Source of the DNA: Leishmania infantum JPCM5
Taxonomy: Eukaryota > Euglenozoa > Kinetoplastea > Trypanosomatida > Trypanosomatidae
Reading direction: 5' to 3'
NCBI RefSeq assembly: GCF_000002875.2
Contig: NC_009417.2
Span: 222,929 to 286,928, forward strand
Length of the DNA: 64,000 nt
In this document: in pieces, positions 1 to 9,009 of the stretch
Layout of the letters: each line of letters opens with the position of its first letter
Numbering within the stretch: position 1 is the first letter of the stretch
Translations under genes and position numbers: made by a program
Notes under the pieces: model-generated
The model's input: the letters and a program-made list of their open reading frames with translations, nothing else
The model's database searches: none
Told to the model about the DNA's origin: nothing

Positions 1-1632
1 CTTTGACATCTGCGTCTCTCGTCTTGTGAATGCCCCGGAGAAGGTGCCGGTGAGACAGAGACGGCGGCAGAGCAGCGGTATTTTTGATGCTCTCTCTCTC
101 TCGTTCGTGAGCGCATCTTTTTTTTTTCCTCCATTGCTTGTCTCATTCTCGTCGGGATGCGAGACGCGGTGTGCGTGTGCAGTACGTATGCTACCGGATG
201 TAACGTTTTCTGGACGATGTTTTCCGCAACGTTTCTGTACAGACGAGGTCTGAAGCCCACACAACAGGGAAGAAGAATGCAAGTGCTTACAACGGCAACA
301 GCATAAACAGCACAGACGAGAATTTGTGCGTGCGTTTTGTGCACCACCTAATACTGACAGCTGAAACGCGCTTTTGCGTGGCATTGTGTCGTGGGACACG
401 TGCACGCTCGACCGTCTGTGCCCATTGATTTTCGTACCCTACTGCTGAGTGTGTGTTCCTCTCTCACACGTTGCTGCCGCCAGGAGCGGAACCCTTGACA
501 TAAAGGATAGGCAACCAGGGTCGATCACATGTCTGCGCTTGTTGCGTTCGACTTATGCTTCCCAACCCTCCTCTCTCTCGCCTTGCCCTTTCACCATTTC
601 TTGCTTTTCTCCCCCTTGAATCTCCGACCTTGTGCTTTATTTTATATTTTGTTCTTCTCCGATGCATACACGGCGTTATCCACATGATATCGATCTTCCT
701 CTCATGTACACATGCATCCCTCCGTGTAAACACGCACACGCACACACTGACTGACATGTATATGAACATGAATATCCGATCTACAGCAGTAGCGCGAGAA
801 GGGTACAAGTACGTGCACCGTGAACACCAAACCACACTATTGAGAAAGACAGGAGGCCACAAGAGAGTCTTCTCTGGTTTTCCGTGTGTGTAGCGCCTTA
901 GTCTCTCTCTTTTTCTCGGTACCACAACCTCCCCTCCTTCCCCTCCTTCCCCTCCTTGCGCAGGTTTGCGTGTGGCGGGTGAGAGAGGCCGAACAAGGCG
1001 GAAGTAAACGCAGGAGCGCAAGCAGAAGGACGAAAGTTTTGCTTGTGTGTTGTTTGTTCCTGTTGGCCCTCCCCTTTTTTCCTCTCGTCCCCTCGTCCCC
1101 TCCCTCCCCCCAAGGCGGCTCATCATCCGGTCTCCCGTCCTCAGACGCTGGCACGCTGTGTGTGTGTAAGAAGAACATACAAGCAGGAGGTGGGGCATAG
1201 AAGTTACGCAACAGCGACGGCAGATCGTGAAGAAAGGCACCATAGACGCGCACCGGCTCCGTTTCCTTCCTTCTTTCCGTCTTTGCTTATATTGCTTGGC
1301 CTTTTCTTTTCGCTACGGCTTTGCCCGCCGACCCACGCACGACCATAGACGGCACCCACTCTCTTTGTTGACCACTGCGCTTCATAGACCAGTGCCGCAC
1401 AAGAGCAGCACGCAGCCGCGCTTTGACTTGTTGGTCTTTGCCTGTTCCGCGCTCCTCTCCTGCCTGCCGCACTCTCAGCCTTCCTCTCTTCCTCCACTCC
1501 TCGGACAGAGCACGTTATTCCTACCTTGTGTGCACGGGGATCGGCCCACAGCAGTGCACCCTTCGCCCCCTTGTCCTCCTTTCCCCACCCGCCTTTTTTT
1601 TTTCGTTGCATCACATTCGCCTCTTGTCGAAG
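1..1632. other. Spacer upstream of the first gene
   Basis: No supportable gene. The stretch is rich in C/T runs and CA/TG dinucleotides, as expected for a 3' UTR of an upstream gene plus the 5' flank of the next one. A triple CCCCTCCTT-type run at about 930-957, followed by CAG at 961-963, looks like an unused or alternative splice acceptor. The open frames on both strands here have low-complexity translations and match nothing I know. Confidence 0.7.
1478..1508 (+). promoter_or_regulatory. Predicted spliced-leader acceptor for the coiled-coil gene
   Basis: A C/T-rich tract is followed by ACAG at 1505-1508. No ATG in the coding frame lies between this AG and the start codon at 1633, so a 5' UTR of about 125 bases would give the chosen start. 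Confidence 0.5.
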
Positions 1633-4600
1633 ATGATGCGCGGTGCGCCCCAACTGGCGGCTCGCTCCGTCCACCTTTCTGCGGCGTCATGCGCAACGGC
1701 TGCATCATTGTTGTCACCACTCCGCTTTTTCGGGTCTAAGTACACCGACGACCTTGGCAACTACAAGCGCCCCTACACGTATGAGAGCCGCAGCGCTGCT
1801 CACCGTCACCCGACACGTAAGGAGATGCTGCAAGGGCAGCGGACCGCCGCGGCTGCCTCCGCCAGCCCAGTAAGCGGCACTGCAGAGTTTTCAAATGTGG
1901 ATGCGTTTACCGAGGAGGCGGAGGCAGAAGAGCCTGTGCAGCGCTGTAACAAGAACAAGTACGAGGATCTTTTCAAAAAGAAGTCGGATCAGCGCATCGC
2001 CTTCACAAGCAACTTCCGTGAGCCTGACATGAAGCCCATCTTAGACGCAGCCGATGAGGCGCCGCGCCCAGGCACGGCGTGGAGGCACTCGTCCGCCCCC
2101 GCTGCTGTGGACAAGGATGAGACGGATGTGACTCGCATCTACAGCAAAGAAGAGGTCCGCAACATGCAGCAGAGGGCGAAAGTGAGTACCGGCGAGGCCG
2201 CGAAAGCGAAGGCGCCCAGCGGTGGGCTGGGCGGCATCTCGCCTGCACCGGAGACAGCGCAGCGCACAGTGGCGGAGGTGGAGGCCCAAGTGCCGAAAGA
2301 TGACGAGGATGAGTTTGCCGAAATCCGCAGCCACCCATTCTTCATGGACATGCTGCGCCGGGTGGAGCGCAACATGATCCGCTTCCGCAAGGAGACGCGC
2401 GCCGCGGGGCGGTACAGCCTAGAGGCTGTCAACGAGTGCGTACGGCCGTTGCTGCAGCTCACCGACTACCCACTCACGGCCAGGCAGCTGTCGCACCTCT
2501 CCCACAGCATCAGCCCAGCAGTGCTGAAAAGCTCTTTGCGTGACCGGGCTGCGTGCAGGCACCTGCAGCTCTACCGCTCGCAAGACACTGATCTGCTGCT
2601 CGACTGGTCCAAGGAAGACTTCCTGCGGCGCCGCTACGAGAGCGTGCACTTGTCATGGGAGCCGATGGATGTGATTTGCCGCCGCTTTGGCTGGACGCCG
2701 GACATGATGTCAGACCGTGACTATCTCCTATACTTCTCGGCCTTTCCCGATTACGTCGAGATGGCGGAGATGCAGACCACCGCGAAGGGGGAGCCAAAAG
2801 CGATCCCAATCGATGATCCCGTGGCGCGCGCCGCAGAAGACCCCATCCCGGCAAGCCGCCTGCTGCTCCGCCGCAAGGCCTCCGTAGACGCCGAGCCGTC
2901 CCTCACCGAGTCCATTCGACTCATGGGCAGTCCCGCTCTGGCGACGCCGGCAAAGGGGAAGAAGGCGCAGCGGATGCGCCAGCACGGCGGTGACTCGGTG
3001 GCCGACTACTTTGGCGCTGTCGAGGCGACCGCGCGCGCTGTCGACGGAGACGAAACGGTGAAGCTGCAGCATGCCGCGGACAACGTTCCGCCTCTGCGCC
3101 AGGCGAGCCATCCTGGAGGCCGTACGATTCGTGAGTTCTCCATTCCAAAGTCACACCTCCCTGAGGCGCCCGAGGCGCCTCCTGCAATGCCAAGCGAGAC
3201 GGACATGAGAAGCGAGGCGATCTTTGACCAAAAGAAGTTCGAGGAGCTTTCCAACGCGTACCACAACATCAAGGTAGAAAACTCGCTGCTACGCCGCCGC
3301 ATGCTCGGGACAGACAGCGTTGACAAGGCGCAGGAGATGCAGAGCAAACTGGCGAGTGGCCGCCGCGAGCAGCTGCGCCTGGAGCAGGAGCTGGAGCGCA
3401 TGCGCGAGTTGAAGCGCAACACACCGATATCGAAGAACGGTCCCAACTTTGCCGTGCCGCGCGGTCAGCCACAGTACCCGGAGGCGCCGGAGCACACGAC
3501 GGAGTATTCAAAAAACGGGAACGCCGTCGAGGACATTGATGACGACGAGATCGAGCAGGCCTTGAAGGAGTTCAAGGAGAATGAAGCACTGCGGATGATG
3601 GAGAGGCGGCCGATGGCGACTGCGGCGCGGCCGGCCCCTTCGTCGTCTCCTGACCACGCCATCGCCACTACCACCTCCGCTGACGCTGCCGTCGACGATG
3701 GCAGCGAGGAAGTGGAGGAAGTGATCGAGGTGGTAGAGGATGAGGATGAAGACCTGGTGGTGTCCGGCGATGCGGCGACGGTGGGGCCGCAGACCGGCGC
3801 CCAGGACGACGTTCTGATCGCAGAGAGCGAGGCGGATGGCTCAGCCAATGCGCACTACGGTGCGCCCACGGATGCGGCGGCCAATGAGTTATCAGAGAGA
3901 GGTGACCAGCATTGGCAGGATGAGCTGTCAGCCGCGGTTGAGCAGCACGAAGCCGAGATGGAGGAGCAGGAGAGTGATCTCACAGCTGCCTTCAACGACC
4001 CCCCTGCTACCACCCCCGCCTCTCGCTTAGAGCAGCTTGCTTCCCTGCACGATCGACTGTCCTCGGCGGCGGACCGCGCCCGTCGTTATGTGGCCACGGT
4101 GCAAAGCCGTCGGCAAGATGTATTGAAAAGGCTGGACTGCCAGTTGGCGGATGCCAACACGAAGGTGGAGCAGCTTGAGGATCAGCTGGCCGCTGTACAA
4201 GAAGAGCAGACCACGCTCCGAGACACACTGGCTCGCAAGGAGGCGGAGCGCAAGGCCCTCGAGGTCGAGGCCCAACTGAAGGCGCAGCGGGAAAGGCGCT
4301 TGGCCGAGCTGGAGCAGCAGCGGGAGCGGGCACGCCTCGCGCAGGAGGCGGCGGCGAGGGCCCTGGAACGGCAGAAGAAGGCCGAACGAGAGGCGCTGGA
4401 GATGGAGGAGGAGCTGCAGCGCAAGTTGAGGGAGGTGCAAGCGAAGCTGCGCGTTCTGCACGACGGCAACTCGGCTGCGAACAACACCGCTGCTGCTGGT
4501 ACCCCTCACGCCTCGGCAGCTGAAGAACTGGAGGCGGAGGAAGCTGCAGAGGAGGAGCACGCGGTGCCTGCCCAGGCAGGGAGTTCTCCTTCGCACTCAC

Positions 4601-5841
4601 GCGCGCCTGAGTTGTCGGCACGCGTCACAGCCTCCGTGCGCACTGCTGCCACGGAGGAGACGCCAAACGCTGTGGAAGGCGCCCACGACGCTTCCGCTAC
4701 ACCAGCGTCGAATGGCCAGTTCATGTGCACGCCGGAGCAGTACGATGGTCTGCATTTGGCGGCGGAGCGGCTGAAGAGGGAGATTGCTGCATTGGAGGCC
4801 CAGATGGAGGAGGCGGGTGACGAGGATGATGAGACGCTGATGGCTGTCCTGGCAGCGTCGCGCTCTGATCTCGAAGAGCTGGAGGAGTGCATTGGCTCTG
4901 TGCAGGCAAACGCGCCGTGGGCTGCCACCCGTGATGCAAAGCGCGCTCGCGAGAAAGCCTTGTCCGCCGAGGTGGCGAACACCGACGCGCACCGGCTGCA
5001 GAGCCACATCGACAACCACCGCTTCCAGATCTCGCTCCTGGAGAAGCGCCTGCAGCACGCCTCGAAGAAGGCGGTGATCACGAAGCTGAAGGACCGTATT
5101 GTGCAGGCTCGCAAGTCCATTACTCATCTGCGCATGGAGCAGGACCGTCTGCGTCGCGCTGGCCGTGACTCTATGGGGTTGCCACAGTCGATGAGCATTG
5201 CGGAGACGCTCGCGCATGAGTTGAAGGACGAGGAGGAGGCGAAGCTGGAGGTGTGCAAGGCTGCGGGTGAGGATAACTGCGGATCTCCTGTAGCCGCGAA
5301 GAGATCGGGCTTGAACTCCGACGCTCAGACCGCCGACGGCGATGAGTCCTACGATGTCGTTTCAGACGCCACATCACCTGACCTCGTGGGGGAGTCGCAA
5401 TCGGCAGCGCCCGCGCCATCGGCGCCCAACTCGGACGCTGAAAAGCTGCGCTTGCAGCTCGACAGCATGGTGAAGGACATCCAGCACCTTCAAGATAGCA
5501 TTGAGGCGCAGGAGCGCACGACGGACTACGACGACGACGAGACCGAGGTGGTGCTGCGCGAAATGAAGGACAAGCTGAGCCAGCTGCTCCGTCTGCGCGA
5601 CCAAGTGCAACGGTCCTTGCTGGAGGAGTCAGTGAACAGCCCCGACACCGCTGGTAGGCCCACCCCCGTCATCCGTCCAGCTTCAGCTGCCGCCTCAGCT
5701 CCGCCGGTAGTCGCCCGAGGTAGCGCAGCCGTCCAGAGCGGCCCCTCGACTTCTCAGCACGGAAGACTTGACCGCGTGCCAATGGCATCCAAGAGGCTCC
5801 GGACCACTGCTCGCAGTTTTACCACGCAGCGCCATCTTTAG
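1633..5841 (+). CDS. Large coiled-coil protein with mitochondrial-type N-terminus, function unknown
   Basis: 1402 residues. The first ATG after the predicted splice acceptor opens with a basic, hydroxylated, acid-free stretch (MMRGAPQLAARSVHLSAASC and on to about residue 35), which resembles a mitochondrial presequence. Residues about 230-380 form a conserved-looking globular block rich in Trp, Arg and Tyr. From about residue 527 the protein is mostly predicted coiled coil: about 530-590, a long Glu/Arg/Gln/Lys/Leu-rich rod at 800-945, then 1035-1065, 1120-1176 and 1270-1331. These are separated by acidic or Ala/Pro/Ser-rich linkers, including a Glu/Asp/Val run near 690-710. I recognise no named domain. 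A structural mitochondrial or kinetoplast-associated role is an inference from the targeting-like N-terminus and the rod architecture only. The frame stays open upstream to 1423, but that extension has no ATG and reads like UTR. Confidence 0.85.
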   Translation: MMRGAPQLAARSVHLSAASCATAASLLSPLRFFGSKYTDDLGNYKRPYTYESRSAAHRHPTRKEMLQGQRTAAAASASPVSGTAEFSNVDAFTEEAEAEEPVQRCNKNKYEDLFKKKSDQRIAFTSNFREPDMKPILDAADEAPRPGTAWRHSSAPAAVDKDETDVTRIYSKEEVRNMQQRAKVSTGEAAKAKAPSGGLGGISPAPETAQRTVAEVEAQVPKDDEDEFAEIRSHPFFMDMLRRVERNMIRFRKETRAAGRYSLEAVNECVRPLLQLTDYPLTARQLSHLSHSISPAVLKSSLRDRAACRHLQLYRSQDTDLLLDWSKEDFLRRRYESVHLSWEPMDVICRRFGWTPDMMSDRDYLLYFSAFPDYVEMAEMQTTAKGEPKAIPIDDPVARAAEDPIPASRLLLRRKASVDAEPSLTESIRLMGSPALATPAKGKKAQRMRQHGGDSVADYFGAVEATARAVDGDETVKLQHAADNVPPLRQASHPGGRTIREFSIPKSHLPEAPEAPPAMPSETDMRSEAIFDQKKFEELSNAYHNIKVENSLLRRRMLGTDSVDKAQEMQSKLASGRREQLRLEQELERMRELKRNTPISKNGPNFAVPRGQPQYPEAPEHTTEYSKNGNAVEDIDDDEIEQALKEFKENEALRMMERRPMATAARPAPSSSPDHAIATTTSADAAVDDGSEEVEEVIEVVEDEDEDLVVSGDAATVGPQTGAQDDVLIAESEADGSANAHYGAPTDAAANELSERGDQHWQDELSAAVEQHEAEMEEQESDLTAAFNDPPATTPASRLEQLASLHDRLSSAADRARRYVATVQSRRQDVLKRLDCQLADANTKVEQLEDQLAAVQEEQTTLRDTLARKEAERKALEVEAQLKAQRERRLAELEQQRERARLAQEAAARALERQKKAEREALEMEEELQRKLREVQAKLRVLHDGNSAANNTAAAGTPHASAAEELEAEEAAEEEHAVPAQAGSSPSHSRAPELSARVTASVRTAATEETPNAVEGAHDASATPASNGQFMCTPEQYDGLHLAAERLKREIAALEAQMEEAGDEDDETLMAVLAASRSDLEELEECIGSVQANAPWAATRDAKRAREKALSAEVANTDAHRLQSHIDNHRFQISLLEKRLQHASKKAVITKLKDRIVQARKSITHLRMEQDRLRRAGRDSMGLPQSMSIAETLAHELKDEEEAKLEVCKAAGEDNCGSPVAAKRSGLNSDAQTADGDESYDVVSDATSPDLVGESQSAAPAPSAPNSDAEKLRLQLDSMVKDIQHLQDSIEAQERTTDYDDDETEVVLREMKDKLSQLLRLRDQVQRSLLEESVNSPDTAGRPTPVIRPASAAASAPPVVARGSAAVQSGPSTSQHGRLDRVPMASKRLRTTARSFTTQRHL

Positions 5842-7428
5842 AGAAGCTTGAGCGGCGGCAGCCGCGACGTCTGCAGGCTAAAAGAGCGTCACTTACCGCT
5901 TTAGCGCGTGCCTTCGGGACGGTGCACACCGCGGCTGCTGTTCGAGCCCGGAGTCTTTGTGCATTTCGAGCTCCTCTTGTGCAGCTGTCCGCTGGAATGA
6001 GAACAACGAAAACACAACCTCTTCCCCTCCCATCCCCACCCACACACACACACACACAGACACACAAGCGAAAGGAGGAGCGAAGGACGCCCCCCTCCTC
6101 CTCCGTCTTTTGGAGGAGGGAGAGCGAGAGATGGGGGAAAAGAGGGAACACCGTTGCTTTCCATAGAAGAAAAAAAGGCGCCGTTGATGTGAGTGCGTGT
6201 GCGCGCACCAGGGCGTGCGCTCGTGCTTTTTTTTTCATAACCTCGACAGGCGCCTATATGTCTAGTAGGAGGGGCCCCCCCGCACAGTAGTATCGAAGCC
6301 GGAGTCTCTCTATGCGTCTGTACGTGTGTGGGCGAACGACATCTCCCTTTTCCTCTCCCTTTACTGCACTCACGTGTTGGCTGTGCTGTGGGTCTTGAGT
6401 GCATGCATGCATGCATGGGTGCACGTGCATCTGTGCTGAGGGAGGTCTTCTTTTTTTCTGTCTTCGCACTTACTTGTTGATGAGTTACTATCATAGAGTG
6501 AATGTGTTCTTGTCTTTGTCGTTGCTGTTGTTGTTCTCTCTCTTCTTTCCCTGTGAAGTCTGTGCTTTCATTAACGTAAGCGGGTCGCCTCCCCCATGCT
6601 CTATCCGTGTTGCTCGCCCCCTCGCCCTATGTCTCTCTGTGCGCTTTCTGTGTCCCACTTCCTTCTTCCCTCTGATTGTGTGTAGGCGCGCGTGTATGCG
6701 TGTATGTGTGTGTGTGTGAAAGAAGAAGGTTCTCGCAGAGGGGTCGCCTGCCTGAAGCGCATGCGTTTGCACCCTTCGTTTTGCACGTGTGCCTCTTCGA
6801 GGGGTCCTCGTTCGGGCTGTGGCAGGGCACCAGCCCTGCCCGTGATTCCAAAGGTGGCACACTGTGAGACAGATGTAACTACCCCATCGGCCCTGTCATC
6901 ACATGGGCCGACGCACATGTGTGCTGCGCACGATTCCAAGGCCGTCTTCTTTCTTGGCAGGACCTTAGCGCCACAATTCATTTTGCCATTGCTTTCGACC
7001 TCGTCGTGCCCCTGTATAAACACGCAAGTACACCTTCGGACCTGTGGGTGCCGCCGCTCGGCGTCACCTGAAGCGCCGTACCACTCCTTCGCGTGTTGGT
7101 CCCACTGGCTGTCCGTTCTCTCCCTCCTTTCCCCCTTTTCCCTTTTTTATCCCTTCTTGTGCCGTGTGCTCTTTTCGCTGCCCACGCCCTGCCTCTTTCG
7201 TGGGTCACGCGGTGCACGCGTGTGTGACCTGGCGTATGCGCTCGCGTGCTGTGCGCGTCTATTCTGCGGGCACACCATCGCGGGAAGCAAAGGGATTGCG
7301 CACCCTCGCGATTCTTCTCTAGCTGAGAAGGAAAGAGGGGGGTTTCGTGCGTGCGTCCAGACACGTGGCCGCCTCTTTTTCTTTCCCCACACGGTGAGAG
7401 CTGTCCCTTCCTCTCACACCTCACCACA

Positions 7429-7463
<35 letters not shown>

Positions 7464-7550
7464 CGCGCACACTGAGACTGCATCCACGGCCACAACGGAA
7501 CACCTCACCGAAAGGAACGCTTTCACTACCCTCTTTGGCCAGCTACGAGA
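5842..7550. other. Intergenic spacer (3' UTR / 5' flank)
   Basis: No gene seen. It contains a short CA repeat at about 6042-6066, a GCATGCATGCATGCATG run at about 6400-6417, several T runs, and the CA-repeat splice region before the next gene. Open frames on both strands encode His/Thr/Arg or Cys/Phe/Leu-rich low-complexity peptides typical of UTR sequence. Confidence 0.7.
7430..7462 (+). repeat. CA microsatellite ending in a predicted splice acceptor AG
   Basis: About 15 CA units run directly into AG at 7461-7462, which is 88 bases before the start codon at 7551. C/T-rich sequence lies just upstream (7401-7430), so this AG is a plausible trans-splicing acceptor. Confidence 0.6.
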
Positions 7551-8009
7551 ATGCTGCGCTTTACTCATGTTATCCGGAAGAACCCGGTGGTGTTCAAGCA
7601 GGGACAGGGGATGTTCTCGCACCAGCTAAAGCGAATACTGAACAAGAAGTCGCTGCACAAGTACAACTGGGATCCGCTCCCGATGTACGACCCTCGCAAG
7701 CTTGTGCACGCCAACCGCTACGTGGACCACGACACCTACGAGGAGAAGTACGATCCGCACTGGGAGCACAACGCCCATCTCGTACCAGATCAGCAGTTCT
7801 ACAACATCCCTGTCCCAAAGGAGTACAAGGACGCGTACTGGTGGCGTGACTTGCAGGCCCGCCGCGTTCAGTGCCCGACCGAGTGGGTGCACTTCCGCAT
7901 GCATACCAAGGATAAGCTCAAGTATGACTTCCAGGATCTTGCCTTCCGCAAGAAGTTCGAGTATTCCTATGAGGATGTGGTTGCAAATGCCAAGGACATG
8001 CGCAGCTGA
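7551..8009 (+). CDS. Small conserved protein, probably mitochondrial
   Basis: 152 residues starting MLRFTHVIRKNPVVF. The N-terminus is basic and amphipathic, consistent with mitochondrial import. The body is rich in Tyr, Trp, His, Lys and Asp (for example YNWDPLPMYDP near residues 38-48 and YWWRDLQARR near 97-106) with no transmembrane segment. This composition resembles kinetoplastid-specific subunits of mitochondrial ribosomes or respiratory complexes, but I cannot assign it to a complex. The start is the first ATG after the CA-repeat splice acceptor. Codon use and low-complexity-free sequence support a real gene despite its small size. Confidence 0.85.
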   Translation: MLRFTHVIRKNPVVFKQGQGMFSHQLKRILNKKSLHKYNWDPLPMYDPRKLVHANRYVDHDTYEEKYDPHWEHNAHLVPDQQFYNIPVPKEYKDAYWWRDLQARRVQCPTEWVHFRMHTKDKLKYDFQDLAFRKKFEYSYEDVVANAKDMRS

Positions 8010-9009
8010 AACCCTCAAGAGTGAAGCTCGCTGGTTCTTGTGTCTCTGATGTTCACATTGCAAACAGCCGAGCCCTCCAGTGCAGTTTCTGCGTTTCTAC
8101 TTCTCATCGGTCATGCGCACGGGAGGAAGGGGTCGAGCAGAGCAGCCCGTGGTATGAGTGTGAGTGTGTGAGAGGCAGCGTGGTTTCCGTTTTTCTTTGT
8201 CGTCTGTTGCTAGTGCTTCGACGCCCCTCGGTGCTGCGGCTGCCGCCTCCTTAGCTGCTGCGGTTGCTGCGGTCGGCTGTGAGAGGCCTGCACTTGGCCG
8301 CCATACTGGCTGGCTCACTTAGTTGGTTGACGTTTGGTGGTGGGAGGGGGGGTTATGGCTGTTTAGGTGGGGAATCGTTGAAGGGGTGGGGAGCCCTGCT
8401 TGCTGAGCGTGTGTCTTCTACCACCTCACCCTTGCCCGCAAATGGTTGCTCATGCCAGCTAAGTCGCTCACACAGACAAGATCACTCACACTCAAGGATG
8501 CCACAGGGTCAACAGGAAGGAGGGGGTGCGTCAGTGGTGGAGTGAAGGGTGAGGCCCTCCAGGGGGGGGGCGCCCGTCAGGAAGAGTAAAGGAAAATGAC
8601 GGTGGAGCTCCTCCTCACTGCATTTGCGTACATCACTGCGCATGCGGCTGACGTGCTCCTTTTAAATATAGTTCTCTCCCTGCTGCACCGACACCTCGTC
8701 ACGCTTACGCTGGCGACGCGGGGCAGCTGGCATCGAAGAGGGGTGCGGATGCTGACGTCTTTCATTCATCGCGGGGTCATGTCTGCCACGATGCCCCCCT
8801 CCATACTCGTGGTTGTGCGTGCTCTGCTCGTGGCCCCACGTTTCCGCGTCTCTGTCCACCTCTATCTTCCTAACCCGTCGCATCACCCCGAAGTACAATC
8901 CGACGCTAAAACACGAAGACATAGACCTTCCCTCGTACGGGCCGGCGCGTTGCTCGCACCCGCTTCGTGCCTCGCCGCATCTTTAGCCGCGGCCCACTCG
9001 TTGTCGACC
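8010..9009. other. Intergenic spacer before the PP2A B55-like gene
   Basis: No separate gene supported. An in-frame open extension of the downstream gene begins at an ATG at 8596. It is probably untranslated, because a strong pyrimidine tract at about 8847-8875 with the next AG at 8892-8893 would place the mRNA 5' end downstream of that ATG. G-rich runs occur at 8340-8352 and 8562-8572. Confidence 0.6.

Noticed and set aside
464..1243. Minus-strand open frame of 259 codons
   Set aside because: Low-complexity Arg/Cys/Thr-rich translation opposite C/T-rich UTR sequence, on the strand against all other genes.
8596..9009. N-terminal extension of the B55-like protein from the ATG at 8596
   Set aside because: A strong pyrimidine tract at 8847-8875 and the AG at 8892-8893 place the likely mRNA start downstream, and the extension has no family similarity. 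Kept as a possible alternative only.
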